From assembly GCA_002077045.2 (NCBI GenBank), contig KZ111145.1, positions 487,015-551,014 of the forward strand: 64,000 nucleotides of DNA, in the 5' to 3' direction. Made by a program: the position numbers and the translations under genes. The stretch comes from Rachicladosporium sp. CCFEE 5018 (lineage: Eukaryota > Ascomycota > Dothideomycetes > Cladosporiales > Cladosporiaceae). Positions 53,797 to 64,000 of the stretch are shown piece after piece. Each line of letters opens with the position of its first letter. Positions within the stretch are counted from its first letter, which is position 1. Under the pieces are notes generated by a model. The model was not told the origin of the DNA, did not search any database, and saw only the letters and a list, made by a program, of their open reading frames with translations.

Positions 53797-55125
53797 ATGA
53801 GTGTACAGGACTGCGTTCGTGTAGCGAAACGACAGCGTATGACAGACACAACGTCACAGCAGCCTGTGCTTGATGCGGGAACGCAGAGCATTTGGGCAGT
53901 CCTGGCCAACGAGCTGCAGGCAGTCTTGAACGATTGGGACCCTGAAGACAGCATACGGCTCTGTGGCGATGCTCCCCTCGCACTGCTATCGTCTCGCCCT
54001 CTGCAAGTGATGGCTTTGGCCAAGGAGCGTGTCAACACATGGGAGTACCGTCGAGTTCCTCGCTGCTGGTTGCGGCTCTTCGAAGATGCGAGTCTCGCCT
54101 ATGTGATCACATTGCTGAACATCCGAGATGACGGGAATAAGTGGGTCGATGAGGTGGTTAAGGTCGTTGACAATGCTATCATCATGACAGGTGCTTCCTG
54201 TCGATCTGCACTCTTCACTAAGACGCTGCTTCAGTTAGAGCATGTAGTGGAAGCTGACGCTAGTCCGGAATGGCCTGAAGCATTTGTGATCGTATCTCCT
54301 GCAAGCCTCGAGACGGGGAACTTCATATCTTCGTGCGGACCTCCTACGCTTACTTCGTTTCAGGCTCACATCGACGAGCACACGACGCCATTACTCATAC
54401 ACCGCGCCATAGAGCACTGGCCTGCGATGAAGAGCTGGCTTCGGCCCAGCTATCTACTGAAGCGCTCGCTTGGAGGCAGACGACTGGTTCCGGTTGAGAT
54501 TGGCGAGACCTACACGCACAGCGAGTGGCGACAACAGTTGATGACGCTACGTGAGTATATGAAAGAATTTGTCCTATCCCGGTCGTCTCACGGCATTGGC
54601 TACATGGGGCAACATGATCTCCTTCGTCAGATTCCGGCACTCAAGGACGACATCTCGGTACCTGACTATTGCTTCACGTCGCCTCCGAATCATAGACCAG
54701 CGACGTTACAAGGACAGCCACCCGTTGCGGAGCTCGATGAGCCTTCGCTGAACGCATGGCTCGGTCCAAAGGGCACGAAGTCGCCACTTCATCATGATCC
54801 TTACCACAACATCTTCTGTCAAGTGGTTGGCTACAAATACGTAAGGCTATATCCACCGGTCGACAGTCGCTCCATGTATGCACATGGAATTGACGAGAAA
54901 GGTATAAACATGGCGAATACATCCGCGGTCGATGTAAAGTTCCTGCGTAGTGACAAGGGCACCATCTTTGTCGTGAACTCTGAAGACGCTCCACTCTTCT
55001 GCGCTCGCGAAGACTTCCAGGAGGCGATACTGGCACCCGGAGACTCGTTGTATATTCCCGCCGGATGGTGGCACTATTTTGAGTCCCTGACGACGAGTTT
55101 CAGCGTCAGCTTCTGGTGGAACTGA
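53797..55125 (+). CDS. JmjC/cupin-8 dioxygenase, KDM8-like
   Basis: Single exon, 442 residues from the first ATG (MSVQDCVRVAKRQRM). The C-terminal cupin carries the Fe(II) ligands: HxD at residues 332-334 (SPLHHDPYHNIF) and the distal His about residue 426 (IPAGWWHYFESL). The 2-oxoglutarate side includes CQVVGYKYVRLYPP. An all-helical N-terminal domain of about 180 residues precedes the bridging segment TPLLIHRAIEHWPAMKSW, the usual layout of JMJD5/KDM8-type protein hydroxylases. The product is a 2-oxoglutarate-dependent oxygenase, nuclear or cytosolic; its target residue is unknown. It sits beside degenerate genes but is itself undamaged. Confidence 0.88.
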   Translation: MSVQDCVRVAKRQRMTDTTSQQPVLDAGTQSIWAVLANELQAVLNDWDPEDSIRLCGDAPLALLSSRPLQVMALAKERVNTWEYRRVPRCWLRLFEDASLAYVITLLNIRDDGNKWVDEVVKVVDNAIIMTGASCRSALFTKTLLQLEHVVEADASPEWPEAFVIVSPASLETGNFISSCGPPTLTSFQAHIDEHTTPLLIHRAIEHWPAMKSWLRPSYLLKRSLGGRRLVPVEIGETYTHSEWRQQLMTLREYMKEFVLSRSSHGIGYMGQHDLLRQIPALKDDISVPDYCFTSPPNHRPATLQGQPPVAELDEPSLNAWLGPKGTKSPLHHDPYHNIFCQVVGYKYVRLYPPVDSRSMYAHGIDEKGINMANTSAVDVKFLRSDKGTIFVVNSEDAPLFCAREDFQEAILAPGDSLYIPAGWWHYFESLTTSFSVSFWWN

Positions 55126-55558
55126 AGTCGTCACATTGGTTTCAGCGTAGCTGGAGTGTTTGCGGCCCCATCGCAGCGTGTACGACTTTGTGGAACATCG
55201 CTCGAAAGCTCGCGCGCTTCTGTATCATCGACGACTGGTGACAAGGTCGTGCTGCTTGCTCATCAGGTCCATGATATGCCTGCACGCCAAGCTGCACGAG
55301 GTTCAGTGGCCTCAGGAAGGATCCCGTCTGCATTAACACAGATATCCTGGAAAATTCAAGCTGAGTGCCAAGCTTGTGCCGTGTAGCTTACATATATGAG
55401 CTGTGTCCATTATGCGACCGCTGAAACCACGCATGGTGACGTCAAAACGATCAGCAGCTCTTCGCAAAAAGTCACCTCAAAAGATACCTTTAGCTCTACG
55501 CTATCAGTAGCTCCGGAATAGATTTGTGTGCCTGCATTGTTTACCAAGGTTATCAACC
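55126..55558. other. Intergenic, nothing recognised
   Basis: About 430 bp between the JmjC gene and the transcription-factor-like gene. Confidence 0.5.
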
Positions 55559-57406
55559 ATGACAGAGAGAGCCGGCAGTCCGATTGCACTGCAATTCATC
55601 AACAGTGAACCGAGTGTGGTACCGGGTCGAGGACAGTACGAGCAGGTTGGCCGAGCGCACGTCGCAAGACATAACCATCGCACAAGGCTATCTTCAAGGC
55701 GTTCGGCGAGAGAGACTGGCAGCCAGCCTTCTTTGCAGCCTGCGAAAGCGGATAGCATCACTGCCCAGCCTGCTGTCCCAGTAGTCCCTGATCGGCCATC
55801 TAGTCCCGCTACGTTCCACGACACCACCGATACCGCTGCCACCGCAGTTCTCCCAGACGCTCCGGTACCCCAGAATGATGGCATCGTCGAGCATCAGGTT
55901 GCAACCGTATCGTCCCGACGTAGGCGACGTCGGCCGCGTGCTGTCCAGGATGGCCGACGTGCGATCTCTGACACGACTCTACACGTTGAACGTGGCTTGC
56001 GTCAATCCTCCGAGTCCAGCTTGCTGAGCAGATCACCGTCGGTCTTCGGAGCGAACACTGGCGCATTTCCCAGGAATCGAACGCCGTCCTCCACGCCGTG
56101 GGTTGTGGACTACTGTAAGCATGCCTACTCATACTTCACCGACCATTCCTGATATTCTCAGCACTACATGTCATGCTTCCCAATCGCATGGGCGGCGACC
56201 GCAAGGCCGTTGCTGCTTGGCTGTATGCATTCCTACGGGATCCTCTCATCTTCCACGCCTCGCACTGGTGCACAGCCATCCATCGCGATCTTCTGGGTAA
56301 CTCGTCCAGGTGGACAGAGGAGTATGGGGTACTTCTGCATAAGCAGAAGGCCGTCCGCCTACTCCGGATCAGTATGGAGTCATATCAGACAGATGATGTC
56401 GATTGGATCATCTATGCGATCATATGCCTCTCAAGGCAGACTTGCAGCTCGTAAAGGGAGGCACCGACAAAATCTCGGCGTTCCAGCCGCATGTTCCCTT
56501 TGCACGTTGGACAAATTTGTACGGTCGGACGAGACTAGCTGAGGCGCATCGCGTTGCTATCAGTCAGCTAGTCAACATCAAGGGCGGACTTAGCCACATC
56601 AAGACACCTGGCTTGGCAGCTCGACTCGCACTGTGAGTACTGGCCCCCATCTGCGCAGAAATGTCTTCGGTGTTAGCTGACATGCCGTGTCAGCATCGAT
56701 CTCACGGCAGCGAGCACGGCTGGTGAATGCCCAAGGTTCGGACGGTATTGGCAACACGATTTCAGCGATTTGGGTATGTTCTGGGCACTGACCAAACCCG
56801 ATCCTATGCTCGAAGGACACGGCTTCGTTTTAGCGGCCCACGGTCGCATGCCTAGCGAGGCGCTGACCCTGTTCAAGAATCTGAGTGTTATCGATAAGTT
56901 GCTCAGTCATCATGGATCGCAATGGGGCCAGTCGGACGAGGTGTCCGCATTGATCCAGGTCCGAAACAAGCTACACTACGACCTGCTCTGCATGGAATTG
57001 GGACGATCTGCCCGAAGAGGAGAAGAGTCTGACACATTCGGCAATCTATGACATCAGTCGCATCACCTGCACCATCTACTCCAACGCTGTTCTCTTGGGT
57101 CTGCTACCTCACACGGGATGGCACGAGCAGCTGACGAGCCGACTGCGACTCTTGCTTAGCTTATTCATGCTTGATAGCGCGATTGATGAAGCCTGGCCAC
57201 TGCTTGTTTGGAGTGCGATGGTTGCCGGTATGGCAGCATACAGATCGCCGCATCGGCATTTTTTCGAACACTATCTGCGTGATCAGCTTTCTCTGCGGCA
57301 GGAGCTAGACTGGCGGGTTGTACGGAATCATGTGAAGACATTCATCTGGTCGGACTTAGCATGTGAGCATGGCGCTGCGGTCTTGTGGGACCGGGTTTCG
57401 AGCTGA
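55559..57406 (+). pseudogene. Fungal-specific transcription-factor-domain protein with two frameshifts
   Basis: Start MTERAGSPIALQFINSEPSV with a following SHVAR-like basic region, then a Ser/Arg-rich stretch. Intron 56115-56161 (GTAAGC...CAG) leads to MLPNRMGGDRKAVAAWLYAF and HKQKAVRLLRISMESY. Near 56430 one base appears lost: the frame must shift to continue into KISAFQPHVPFARWTNLYGR. Intron 56633-56693 (GTGAGT...CAG) leads to LGMFWALTKPDPM. Near 57000 one base appears gained before DDLPEEEKSLTHSAIYDISR, and the gene ends at 57406. It resembles the Fungal_trans_2-type regulatory domain proteins that lack an obvious Zn cluster. Two opposite one-base shifts in otherwise intact text mean recent decay or sequencing error. 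Confidence 0.6.
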
Positions 57407-57808
57407 GGGGTGAAGCATGCGCGCTTGCAAGTCGGGGGTCGGTGTCTCTAAACTAGCCTGTCGCCGGAGGGGGAGGTTTCGAGGACTACATATTATTCCT
57501 TCGTGTCGGCTCTATCGTTAACTTCTTCTTCTCGGCAGGTCATTTTGCGTCCTAAAGGTATCTCCCAGATCTCCAATATGGCACCCAGCATCGGGTACCA
57601 AGCAACTCGCACATCCCTGGAGTTCCAACCTCGAGCTACCATGTTAAACGACGGCTCGGCATCCGCATCGTGTGATTCGGCACCTGTGAGACATTCTGCT
57701 ATAGCTCATTTATAGCTCGCAGGCAGCATGTCACGGACAAGATACGACGCACTCCCATCCCCATGAAAGGTAGCCTCACGTCTGACTGGGGGGATTGAAG
57801 TGGGCTGT

Positions 57809-58930
57809 CTACTGGTAGTGCTGGAGGGTCACGAGCGGCTCGCCGGCGGCCTCCAGCCTCTGCTGGGCACGGTACCACTTCATGAAGACCCCGCTGATGT
57901 TCTTCGTCCTGCCCTGGCTCGAGATGCGATCCGGAGGCGACAGCAGGTCCGAGACCTCCCCGAGTTTGAGGGCGCAGATCTCGTCGACACGCATGCATCC
58001 GCACCAGGTGTCGTACATCTCATCGCGGTCGTCGGTCTTGATGCGGTACAGCCAGGGGGACATGGCCAGGTACACAAGCTACGAGCGCAAGAGCGCCTGC
58101 CACATGTCGCCGTCGAATGTCTTGCGCCAGATCCGTTCGAAATCAACAATGCCATCCTTGCAATGGATGTTCAGCTTTGGTATCGTAAGGGGGAATTGGT
58201 GGAATAGGGTGATAGGAGCTTCTCGATATCTCCCTGTGCGGCTCCGCGCCAAACATCAATACCGCCGGAAATGTTGATCAGGATCTCCATCGTCCGGAGC
58301 AGGGTATCGCACGTTTTGTGCTGAGCGTCTCTCTGATGATCCATGACTCATGTACGATGCTGTCCGAAATTGGACTCGTTGATGCCCAGCCATCCTTGGA
58401 GAATCCCAGTGATTTGGCTCTCCACCAAGCCCTTGATTGCCATGAGGTGGCCATCGATTATCCTCTTGATCTCCTCGTCAAGGTGGCGGGAGTACGCGTG
58501 CACAATTTCGAGTTTCGACGACGGTACGACGTGCCGAACCTCACCACCATGAGGTCGGTGTATCGGCGCTTCATGTGATTACCATGCTCGAGCTTTGCCG
58601 CGACTTCGAACAGCTTCTTCTTATGCTCCTCGATGAAACCTCTCGGAAACTCCAAGTCCGTACTATCCTTAGGGTGGCATTGAAGAAATGGGTTGTACTC
58701 GAGCCACTTAAAAGACCGAATCCCTCATCGATTGCAACGAACAGGGCTGCAGCTGTGCAACGCTCGTACATAGTAACGATAATTCGATTCGTGAGCGACG
58801 ATATCTTGGCGTTCATGGTCGTCATTAGTGTCTGTGAGATCCATTGTAAGTCGTGGTCGTGGTCCGTTAGACTCCAGAAGGTAAGCAGTGTGTCTCGGCA
58901 TATTGATGATGTAGTAAAAGAGCATGGTTA
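57809..58930 (-). pseudogene. Degenerate coding debris, unknown family
   Basis: On the minus strand, protein-like pieces occur in changing frames: NDDHERQDIVAHESNYRYYV, LEFPRGFIEEHKKKLFEVAA, HLDEEIKRIIDGHLMAIKGL, and a longer block near 57809-58075 with LAMSPWLYRIKTDDRDEMYD and MRVDEICALKLGEVSDLL. Stops and shifts separate them and no splice set restores one frame. The last block faintly recalls fungal recombinase or DNA-binding repeat proteins, but I cannot support an assignment. 57407-57808, to its left, is featureless. Confidence 0.35.
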
Positions 58931-59655
58931 GTAGTTGATGGCAGGGTGATGACAGGGGTTGACCCGTGGTAGAAAGAGTACTGCACTACAGCATTCACGC
59001 TCAACGAGACATGTAGAGAAGGTGTTGATTCATCGCGCTGAGCGTGGCATGAAGTTGGTCACTCACCACAGTCCGATGCTGCCTCACGGTACTGTAAAGC
59101 GCACTGAGACGCCGCTGCTGTTTGTACTGTGCGAGTGGAGATGTGTCGAGCAAAGTGTACTGTGTGAACTCAGGTCTCAACACAGCTCTGGCAAAAGTAT
59201 AATCTTCTCTCAAGCACGGCGCTCTCCCATGTCCCGTTGCACCGGCAGCATGGAAACAGCGAGCGTCCCAGTACTCATCTGCTGCTCAAAGCTTTTCTCT
59301 TTGTCACGTATGTTGATCGCGCGAAACGCTTGAACATCGCCGTCTTACCACAGACAAGGGACGTGCTCATGCGAGTCCCGTTTAGGGTTACGGCACTTTG
59401 AGGCGGCACGAGGCTGAAACGGGGTGCAAGAACCCAATATTAGCGGGAAACGATATTCGGTTAATCGTACGTCAATTCATGCGGAATCTAGGGGTGCTGG
59501 CCAGACCCTCGATGTTTCGCAAAAGCGAAGCGTGGCAAGATTGAAAGCAAAGACGTTTCCATGGCTTCGAGACAACGATGCACGGTCACTATCGTACATT
59601 GCTGATGGCTCCTCGACTCCACATATTACTTTAGTACCTCGTCGACACCACGCCA
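58931..59655. other. Contig end, nothing recognised
   Basis: About 720 bp leading to the second gap. It contains a lone TTAGGG at 59382-59387, not an array. No gene supported. Confidence 0.45.
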
Positions 59656-59755
59656 NNNNNNNNNNNNNNNNNNNNNNNNNNNNNNNNNNNNNNNNNNNNN
59701 NNNNNNNNNNNNNNNNNNNNNNNNNNNNNNNNNNNNNNNNNNNNNNNNNNNNNNN
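59656..59755. other. Assembly gap, 100 N
   Basis: Exactly 100 Ns. The sequence to the right restarts inside a homologue of 32567 onward, so the join is a scaffolding inference and not sequenced continuity. Confidence 0.98.
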
Positions 59756-59932
59756 TCAGTGGATATGTCACAAGTGAAAGCTGCTAACTCAAGCACGATT
59801 CTGCTGTGATCTACTTCTGGAGCATACATGACTGAATTGCAGACATGCAACATGACCGTCCCATCGTTTGGCCCAATGATCGATCGCAGCACCGACGCTT
59901 TTGGCCCTACCCCTCTTACTTGGCCATCGAAC

Positions 59933-60288
59933 TCAGCGATACCGACACTGAAAGCAGCTCGAGCAATCGCTGTACTGACAGCACTGATTACACGCCGACA
60001 GCGTGCGGCCATACACCTCCTGGCACTGCCCACCACATTGTCCGCCCGGCGAGTTCGCAGCGTCCTTGTTGCGAGACGCACGGCAGTCTTTGCCGCAGTT
60101 GTACGTGCATGTCGCGTACGCAGCGGATGAAGGGTCGCAGGCACGCTTCGCTACAGAAGCAGACTCTTAGCGGGTGATGTTGCGGTTTTGGACAAATTGG
60201 AGGACTTACCGAGGAGAGGGCTGCCTGGTGTCTTGCCTGGCAGAGCGAAAGCTGTGCCGAGCAAAAGGAGGAGTATGAGGGAACGCAT
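59933..60288 (-). CDS. Small secreted 12-cysteine protein (copy B, second block)
   Basis: Two exons (60210-60288 and 59933-60150; intron 60151-60209) encode 98 residues. The predicted mature peptide after KR is identical to that of the gene at 32744-33099; the three nucleotide differences I see in the mature region are silent. The pro-segment differs (PGSPLL versus PASPFL), and the intron donor is GTAAGT in place of GTCAGT. Structure, signal peptide and dibasic site are otherwise the same. It is probably the allele or homeologue of the first copy. Confidence 0.82.
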
Positions 60289-60911
60289 GGTCAATAGGTG
60301 AATTTGGGTGCTACGTGGTTAATTGACTGCGGTCTTGAGCCAACTTTGCGAGAGCTGCGTGAGCAAGCTGCCGAGTTCTCGCCTGTCTCTTATACGCATG
60401 TCAAACGCCTTGCACGACCAGTATCGTCGCTGTGCGCCCACGAAGCGAGCGATACATCTCGGAGTGCCAGCCTCCGCGATGCTGAGCGCCTCTTCGCCTG
60501 TCCAGGTACGACGGCAGGTACTGTTACTCGATACTTCCACCACCTGACGTCTGCAAATACATGTACAAGGCGAAGCGAGCCTGCAGCTTCGCTTCGGCCC
60601 ACTGCATTCAGATTAGCGACACGCGATTAGTACCAACACAAGACGATGCAGGCAATCAACAACGCTTGGCGAGGTCGGCGGACTGGCGCCAAAGGTACAT
60701 AAGCGCATATGAGTGGGCGGCTGATGAGGCAATGGTAGAAGTATTTCGTCCATGCAAAGCTACAATGCGAACCGACCCCCAAACTCCAGCCAGCATCATC
60801 GAAGCCAATGCTCTAAGCCAGAGCGCCCATACAAACTAGCGGACGCCTCCCCTCCCGTACCTCGCATCAGTCCTCACCTCTCCGGTCCCTCTCCCTTTCG
60901 TCTCCTTCTCT
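60289..60911. other. Intergenic, second block
   Basis: Counterpart of 33100-33722, same length. Nothing further recognised. Confidence 0.5.
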
Positions 60912-63558
60912 CTACCCCACAACCCCCCTCAAACTCAACCCCTCCAAGAACCCGCCCAGATCCTCCCGCCTGACTTCAACAACAGAGTGCTCGAAACTGT
61001 CAATCCTAACCCTAGCCCCAGTCTCCTCGACGACACTCTGGAACGCGAGACCGAATTTATTGCTCCCATACCCTCTACTTTTCCGCCTCTGAACTTCCTT
61101 CTCATCAACCTCAGAATCAGATCCCGACTCGCCAGAACCAGAAGACGAAGCGGAGGACTCGGTGGCATCGGACTCGGATTGTGAGTGCGGGGACTCAGCG
61201 TCGCTGTCGATCAAGCCGAGCGCTTCTTCGCGCTCTCGTTGGCGGGCTTTGCGGTCGCGGCGGTTGATCGCTCGCGCTGCTTTCGCGGTGGCTTTAGCCT
61301 CAGCCCGCTTCTTTTTCTTCTCTTCCCTCGCCTTGATCTCAGCTTTACTTCGCACGGATTTCCCACCCTGCGCTCCGCCTCCGAGGCCCACAACAACATA
61401 GACGACGCCGCGCTTCGTCGAGACAGGCTAGGACCAAGGCTTCGTCGCCCTCGCGTCCCTTGCGGCCTTTCTCGGCTTCTAGCACAGCGACGGCTTCAGA
61501 CACCCAGGCTGCTAATTTGACGAGCGCGCCGGGGTGAGAGAAGAGCGCTGTATCCGGCCCATCCTTGACGACGCCCATGCGGAAGGAGCGGAGATGGCGG
61601 ATTTGCTTCTTCGCTATCAGCGCTGAACCTGTGCGCAGGATCGCTCGCGCGAGGTGTTGCGCAGAGGGGATGTGTTTAAGCAATTTGTCCAGTCCTTCGG
61701 AAGTCGGGGACAGCGCGTCGAAAGCAGCGTAGAAGCGCGTGGATGTCCAGTCTGGGTCTCCTGGCGCTGCGGTGGGTGCGCTGGAGTCTGTGTCGCTGTG
61801 AGGTGGTGTGGGCAGGGAGCGCACGCGGGAGGCGTAGCTTTGCTGCGGGACGTGCGAGGCTGTGTTCGTTGCTTGGACGAGATGCGGATCAGCGCCTACT
61901 TCCAGAATCGCGGAAGCTATGGTCGCGACGTCCACGGCGGAGAGCGTGGCTTTCCAGCCCCAGCTGCGGACGAAGCCCCAGCCTTCTAGGCCGCGTCGGC
62001 CATTCTCGCCAGGCACGAGGTGATCGAGATTGTATTGCGGGGCGAACTTAAGGATTCGTTCGCGGAGGGACTGCTTGAGAGACATGTCCATGTGGATGTA
62101 GCCTTTGCCTGCCTCTTGCAGGGACACACCCATCTTGGCGAGCAGCTTGTGTAAGCGCTTGCGACCTGCGTCCGACCAGATGTGAAGGCGGGTGCTGAGA
62201 TAGGGAGAGTGCAGCATGCTGTCGTAGAGACTCCAATGTCGGATGAGGAGGAAGCGTGGCTCGGGTGAGAGGCGGATCGAGGTGTCTGTGGGACTTCGCG
62301 CCTTCGTCTGTATTACGCCGTACTGGCTCTGACTTCGTCGGATCTCGTCCTCGGGTACTGGATTCAAGCGGCGGACTTCGTCCTGGAGGACTTCGCGGAT
62401 TTGCTCCGACTTGTCCAGGACACGTTTGCCAGCTTCGTTGCGTCTTCGTTTCGTGCGCGCAAAGGGTGAGAGATCCACAGAGGAGATACCCACGATCGCT
62501 GACCATAACATTTCGTTGTCTTCTCGGCCGAGCTCGGAGGCAAGGGAGTACATCATGCTTGATATGGGCTCCGAATTCGATGTGCCAAGTGTATAGTAGG
62601 CCTCTAGTGTCGCTTCGTGCTTCCGCCGTAGCTTCAGCAGTTTTCGCCGTAATGATCGAGCTGATGGCGCTCGCGGAGGTGACGATGGTATGACTGCACC
62701 AGGTGCTCGAGGCTGTGAGCTTGACGGCGTTTCTGCTTGACCAGATTGAGGACTGCCACCAGGAGATGAGGGTATTGGCGTGCTCGAGTTGCTGCGCCTT
62801 CGTCTTCGAGGTCGTTCCTCATCATCACTGCCATCAGTACCTTCGTCATCCGAATCTCGACTCGATATCTTCCGCTTCCGGCTCTGCGAGCTACTCGGCT
62901 CCTCGTCATCCACTTCGTCCCCGCTGTTCTCGCCCTCCATGATCAGATCCTCTTCGGTGATTTCAGGCATGTCCTGCAGCGCCATGAATGCATCCCTCTC
63001 CGCTGTGAGCTCACTCTCGATCTCCCCGTCGTCCCAGACGATGACTCCGCCCTTCCCTGGCCCGTAAGCTGGCATCACTCGTCCCTGTTCCACACCGTGC
63101 CTCCTCATGACCGCCGTCCCATCCTCGCCCTGCTGTACCGCAGTACTGCTGCCAAACACGTTACCCAGATTCCATGGTCTCCTCGCATCAATGACCCAGA
63201 CCTCCACGCCATGCTCACCCATATCCACCTCCCCATCCGCCCCATCAAGACCCAGCACCTCTTCTAGATCTACTAGCCCTCCAGCGCCTATGCATACCAC
63301 CACCCCGCCCTCACCTCCTCGCTGTCGCGTCAAAGGTAGTGCGAATTTCTGGCCGGCGCTTTGCAGCTCTGAGTAGCCTGCTACGGGCTCGATGTGGTAC
63401 TGGATGTAGTCGCGTCGGAGGAGGGATGTCAGGATTCTGGTCGCGCAGAGGGCATCTACGCCGAGGGATGTGAGGATTATGAGAGGAGGGCTGAGGGCGT
63501 GAGTGATCTTGACGAGGTGGGTGTAGAGTTGTGAGAGCTGGCCGCGGGGGAGGTACAT
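60912..63558 (-). pseudogene. CDC45: CDC45, second copy with one-base frameshift
   Basis: About 96% identical to the protein at 33723-36368, same start and stop landmarks. Near 61405 a one-base insertion shifts the frame: the intact copy reads DEARGVYVVVGLGGG, this copy DEARRRLCCCGPRRR, and stops after 737 residues. The original frame resumes at once and remains open for 159 codons (60912-61391) to the normal stop. The truncated product would lack the basic/acidic insertion and the conserved C-terminal block ending in the RecJ-like fold. Substitutions concentrate in the acidic linker, as expected under constraint, so decay is recent or the insertion is a base-calling error. Confidence 0.85.
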
Positions 63559-63973
63559 CTCGATCTTGTCGACCTAGACAACGTGGCTATCGGAGTGCTC
63601 GATCTTCGCTGCATCGGCGTCTTCGTCTCGTCCTGAGCTTTCTACAGATGTACGCGATACTGACGCGTAGGAAGTGATCTTGCTCTCAATGCGTTGTTCC
63701 AAGAGCCCAGGGCTATGCAAGAAGCAGACTCGTAAGTGCGATTGGCATCTAGTCAGGCCAGTAACGAGGAGGAAGGGACAGGGTATAGGGCAATGTTATA
63801 TCGCTGCGGACACAATGCCATACAAATGTCGAAGTGGTGGTGCACGCGCCGCGACGCGCCAGATCGAGATCGAGCAGCCGCCCCACGTCACTCGCAAAAC
63901 ACCTCCAATGCAAGACACCGAACCGTTCCTCCTCTCGTATGTGTACTTGTATAGTGCCCTGACGAAGGACTTA
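63559..63973. other. CDC45 promoter, second block
   Basis: Counterpart of 36369-36760 with short insertions near 63845 and 63892. No gene seen. Confidence 0.5.
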
Positions 63974-64000
63974 TCATCGCCAATACTCCCGCTCATCTCC
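63974..64000 (-). CDS. Hydantoinase, last nine codons, second copy (partial)
   Basis: The final 27 bp of the window encode GDEREYWR and stop, identical to the C-terminus of the hydantoinase at 36761-38272. It is cut by the window edge and shows that the repeated block extends at least into this gene. Confidence 0.75.
   Translation of the reverse strand, partial: GDEREYWR

Larger units (their letters stand above)
59756..64000. repeat. Second copy of the 32567-36787 block
   Basis: Starts on the first base after the gap and reaches the window edge. Gene order and spacing match the first copy. Scattered substitutions, two short insertions upstream of CDC45, and a one-base insertion inside CDC45 distinguish it. 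Confidence 0.92.

Noticed and set aside
59382..59387. TTAGGG near the second gap as a telomere trace
   Set aside because: A single hexamer is expected by chance; no array.

Overview
The window is filamentous-ascomycete nuclear DNA, probably a dothideomycete. Genes are short and densely packed, with introns of about 45-150 bp that mostly carry GTAAGT/GTACGT-type donors and YAG acceptors. The gene content is fungal: Zn2Cys6 factors, an Rpd3L Sds3-like subunit, phosphoketolase, a GPI15 homologue and Cdc45. The class-level placement is inferred from protein style, not from a search. Exon structures below were assembled by hand from splice sites and reading frame; each called multi-exon gene sums to a whole number of codons.

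Layout. Positions 1-9.4 kb hold an FAD monooxygenase, phosphoketolase, a TLC-domain membrane protein and a 14-TM-type drug transporter. Positions 9.7-11.2 kb hold a decayed unknown gene. From 11.3 to 28.2 kb come a five-exon MFS transporter, a cyclase-family enzyme, a secreted royal-jelly/yellow-like protein, a large histidine-phosphatase protein, an NmrA-like protein, the Sds3-like subunit, a Zn2Cys6 regulator, a small membrane protein and a CCDC124 homologue. A 100-N scaffold gap at 29,432 splits two near-identical copies of an MFS gene start. From 29.5 to 43 kb come the intact MFS gene, two small secreted 12-cysteine proteins, CDC45, a divergent hydantoinase/N-carbamoyl-amino-acid-hydrolase pair and a hypothetical protein. 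From 43 to 48.2 kb come GPI15, DEG1/PUS3 and a kinase-like gene interrupted by tandem TAG TAG. From 50.9 to 53.2 kb lies a compact unit with two outward-pointing ORFs, one encoding a zinc-knuckle plus polyQ protein, bracketed by inverted clusters of a 19-bp motif. It is the best candidate for an undescribed mobile element. From 53.8 to 59.6 kb come a JmjC protein, a frameshifted transcription-factor-like gene and coding debris. After a second 100-N gap at 59,656 the sequence returns to a diverged copy of the 32.6-36.8 kb block (12-Cys protein, CDC45, hydantoinase end), in which CDC45 carries a one-base frameshift.

Functional links. The hydantoinase/carbamoylase pair can form a two-step route from 5-substituted hydantoins to free amino acids, with GATA-factor-type sites in the shared promoter. 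The duplicated block, the overlapping contig ends and several single-base frameshifts point to a diploid, hybrid or haplotype-mixed assembly, or to real segmental duplication with decay. The sequence alone cannot separate these.
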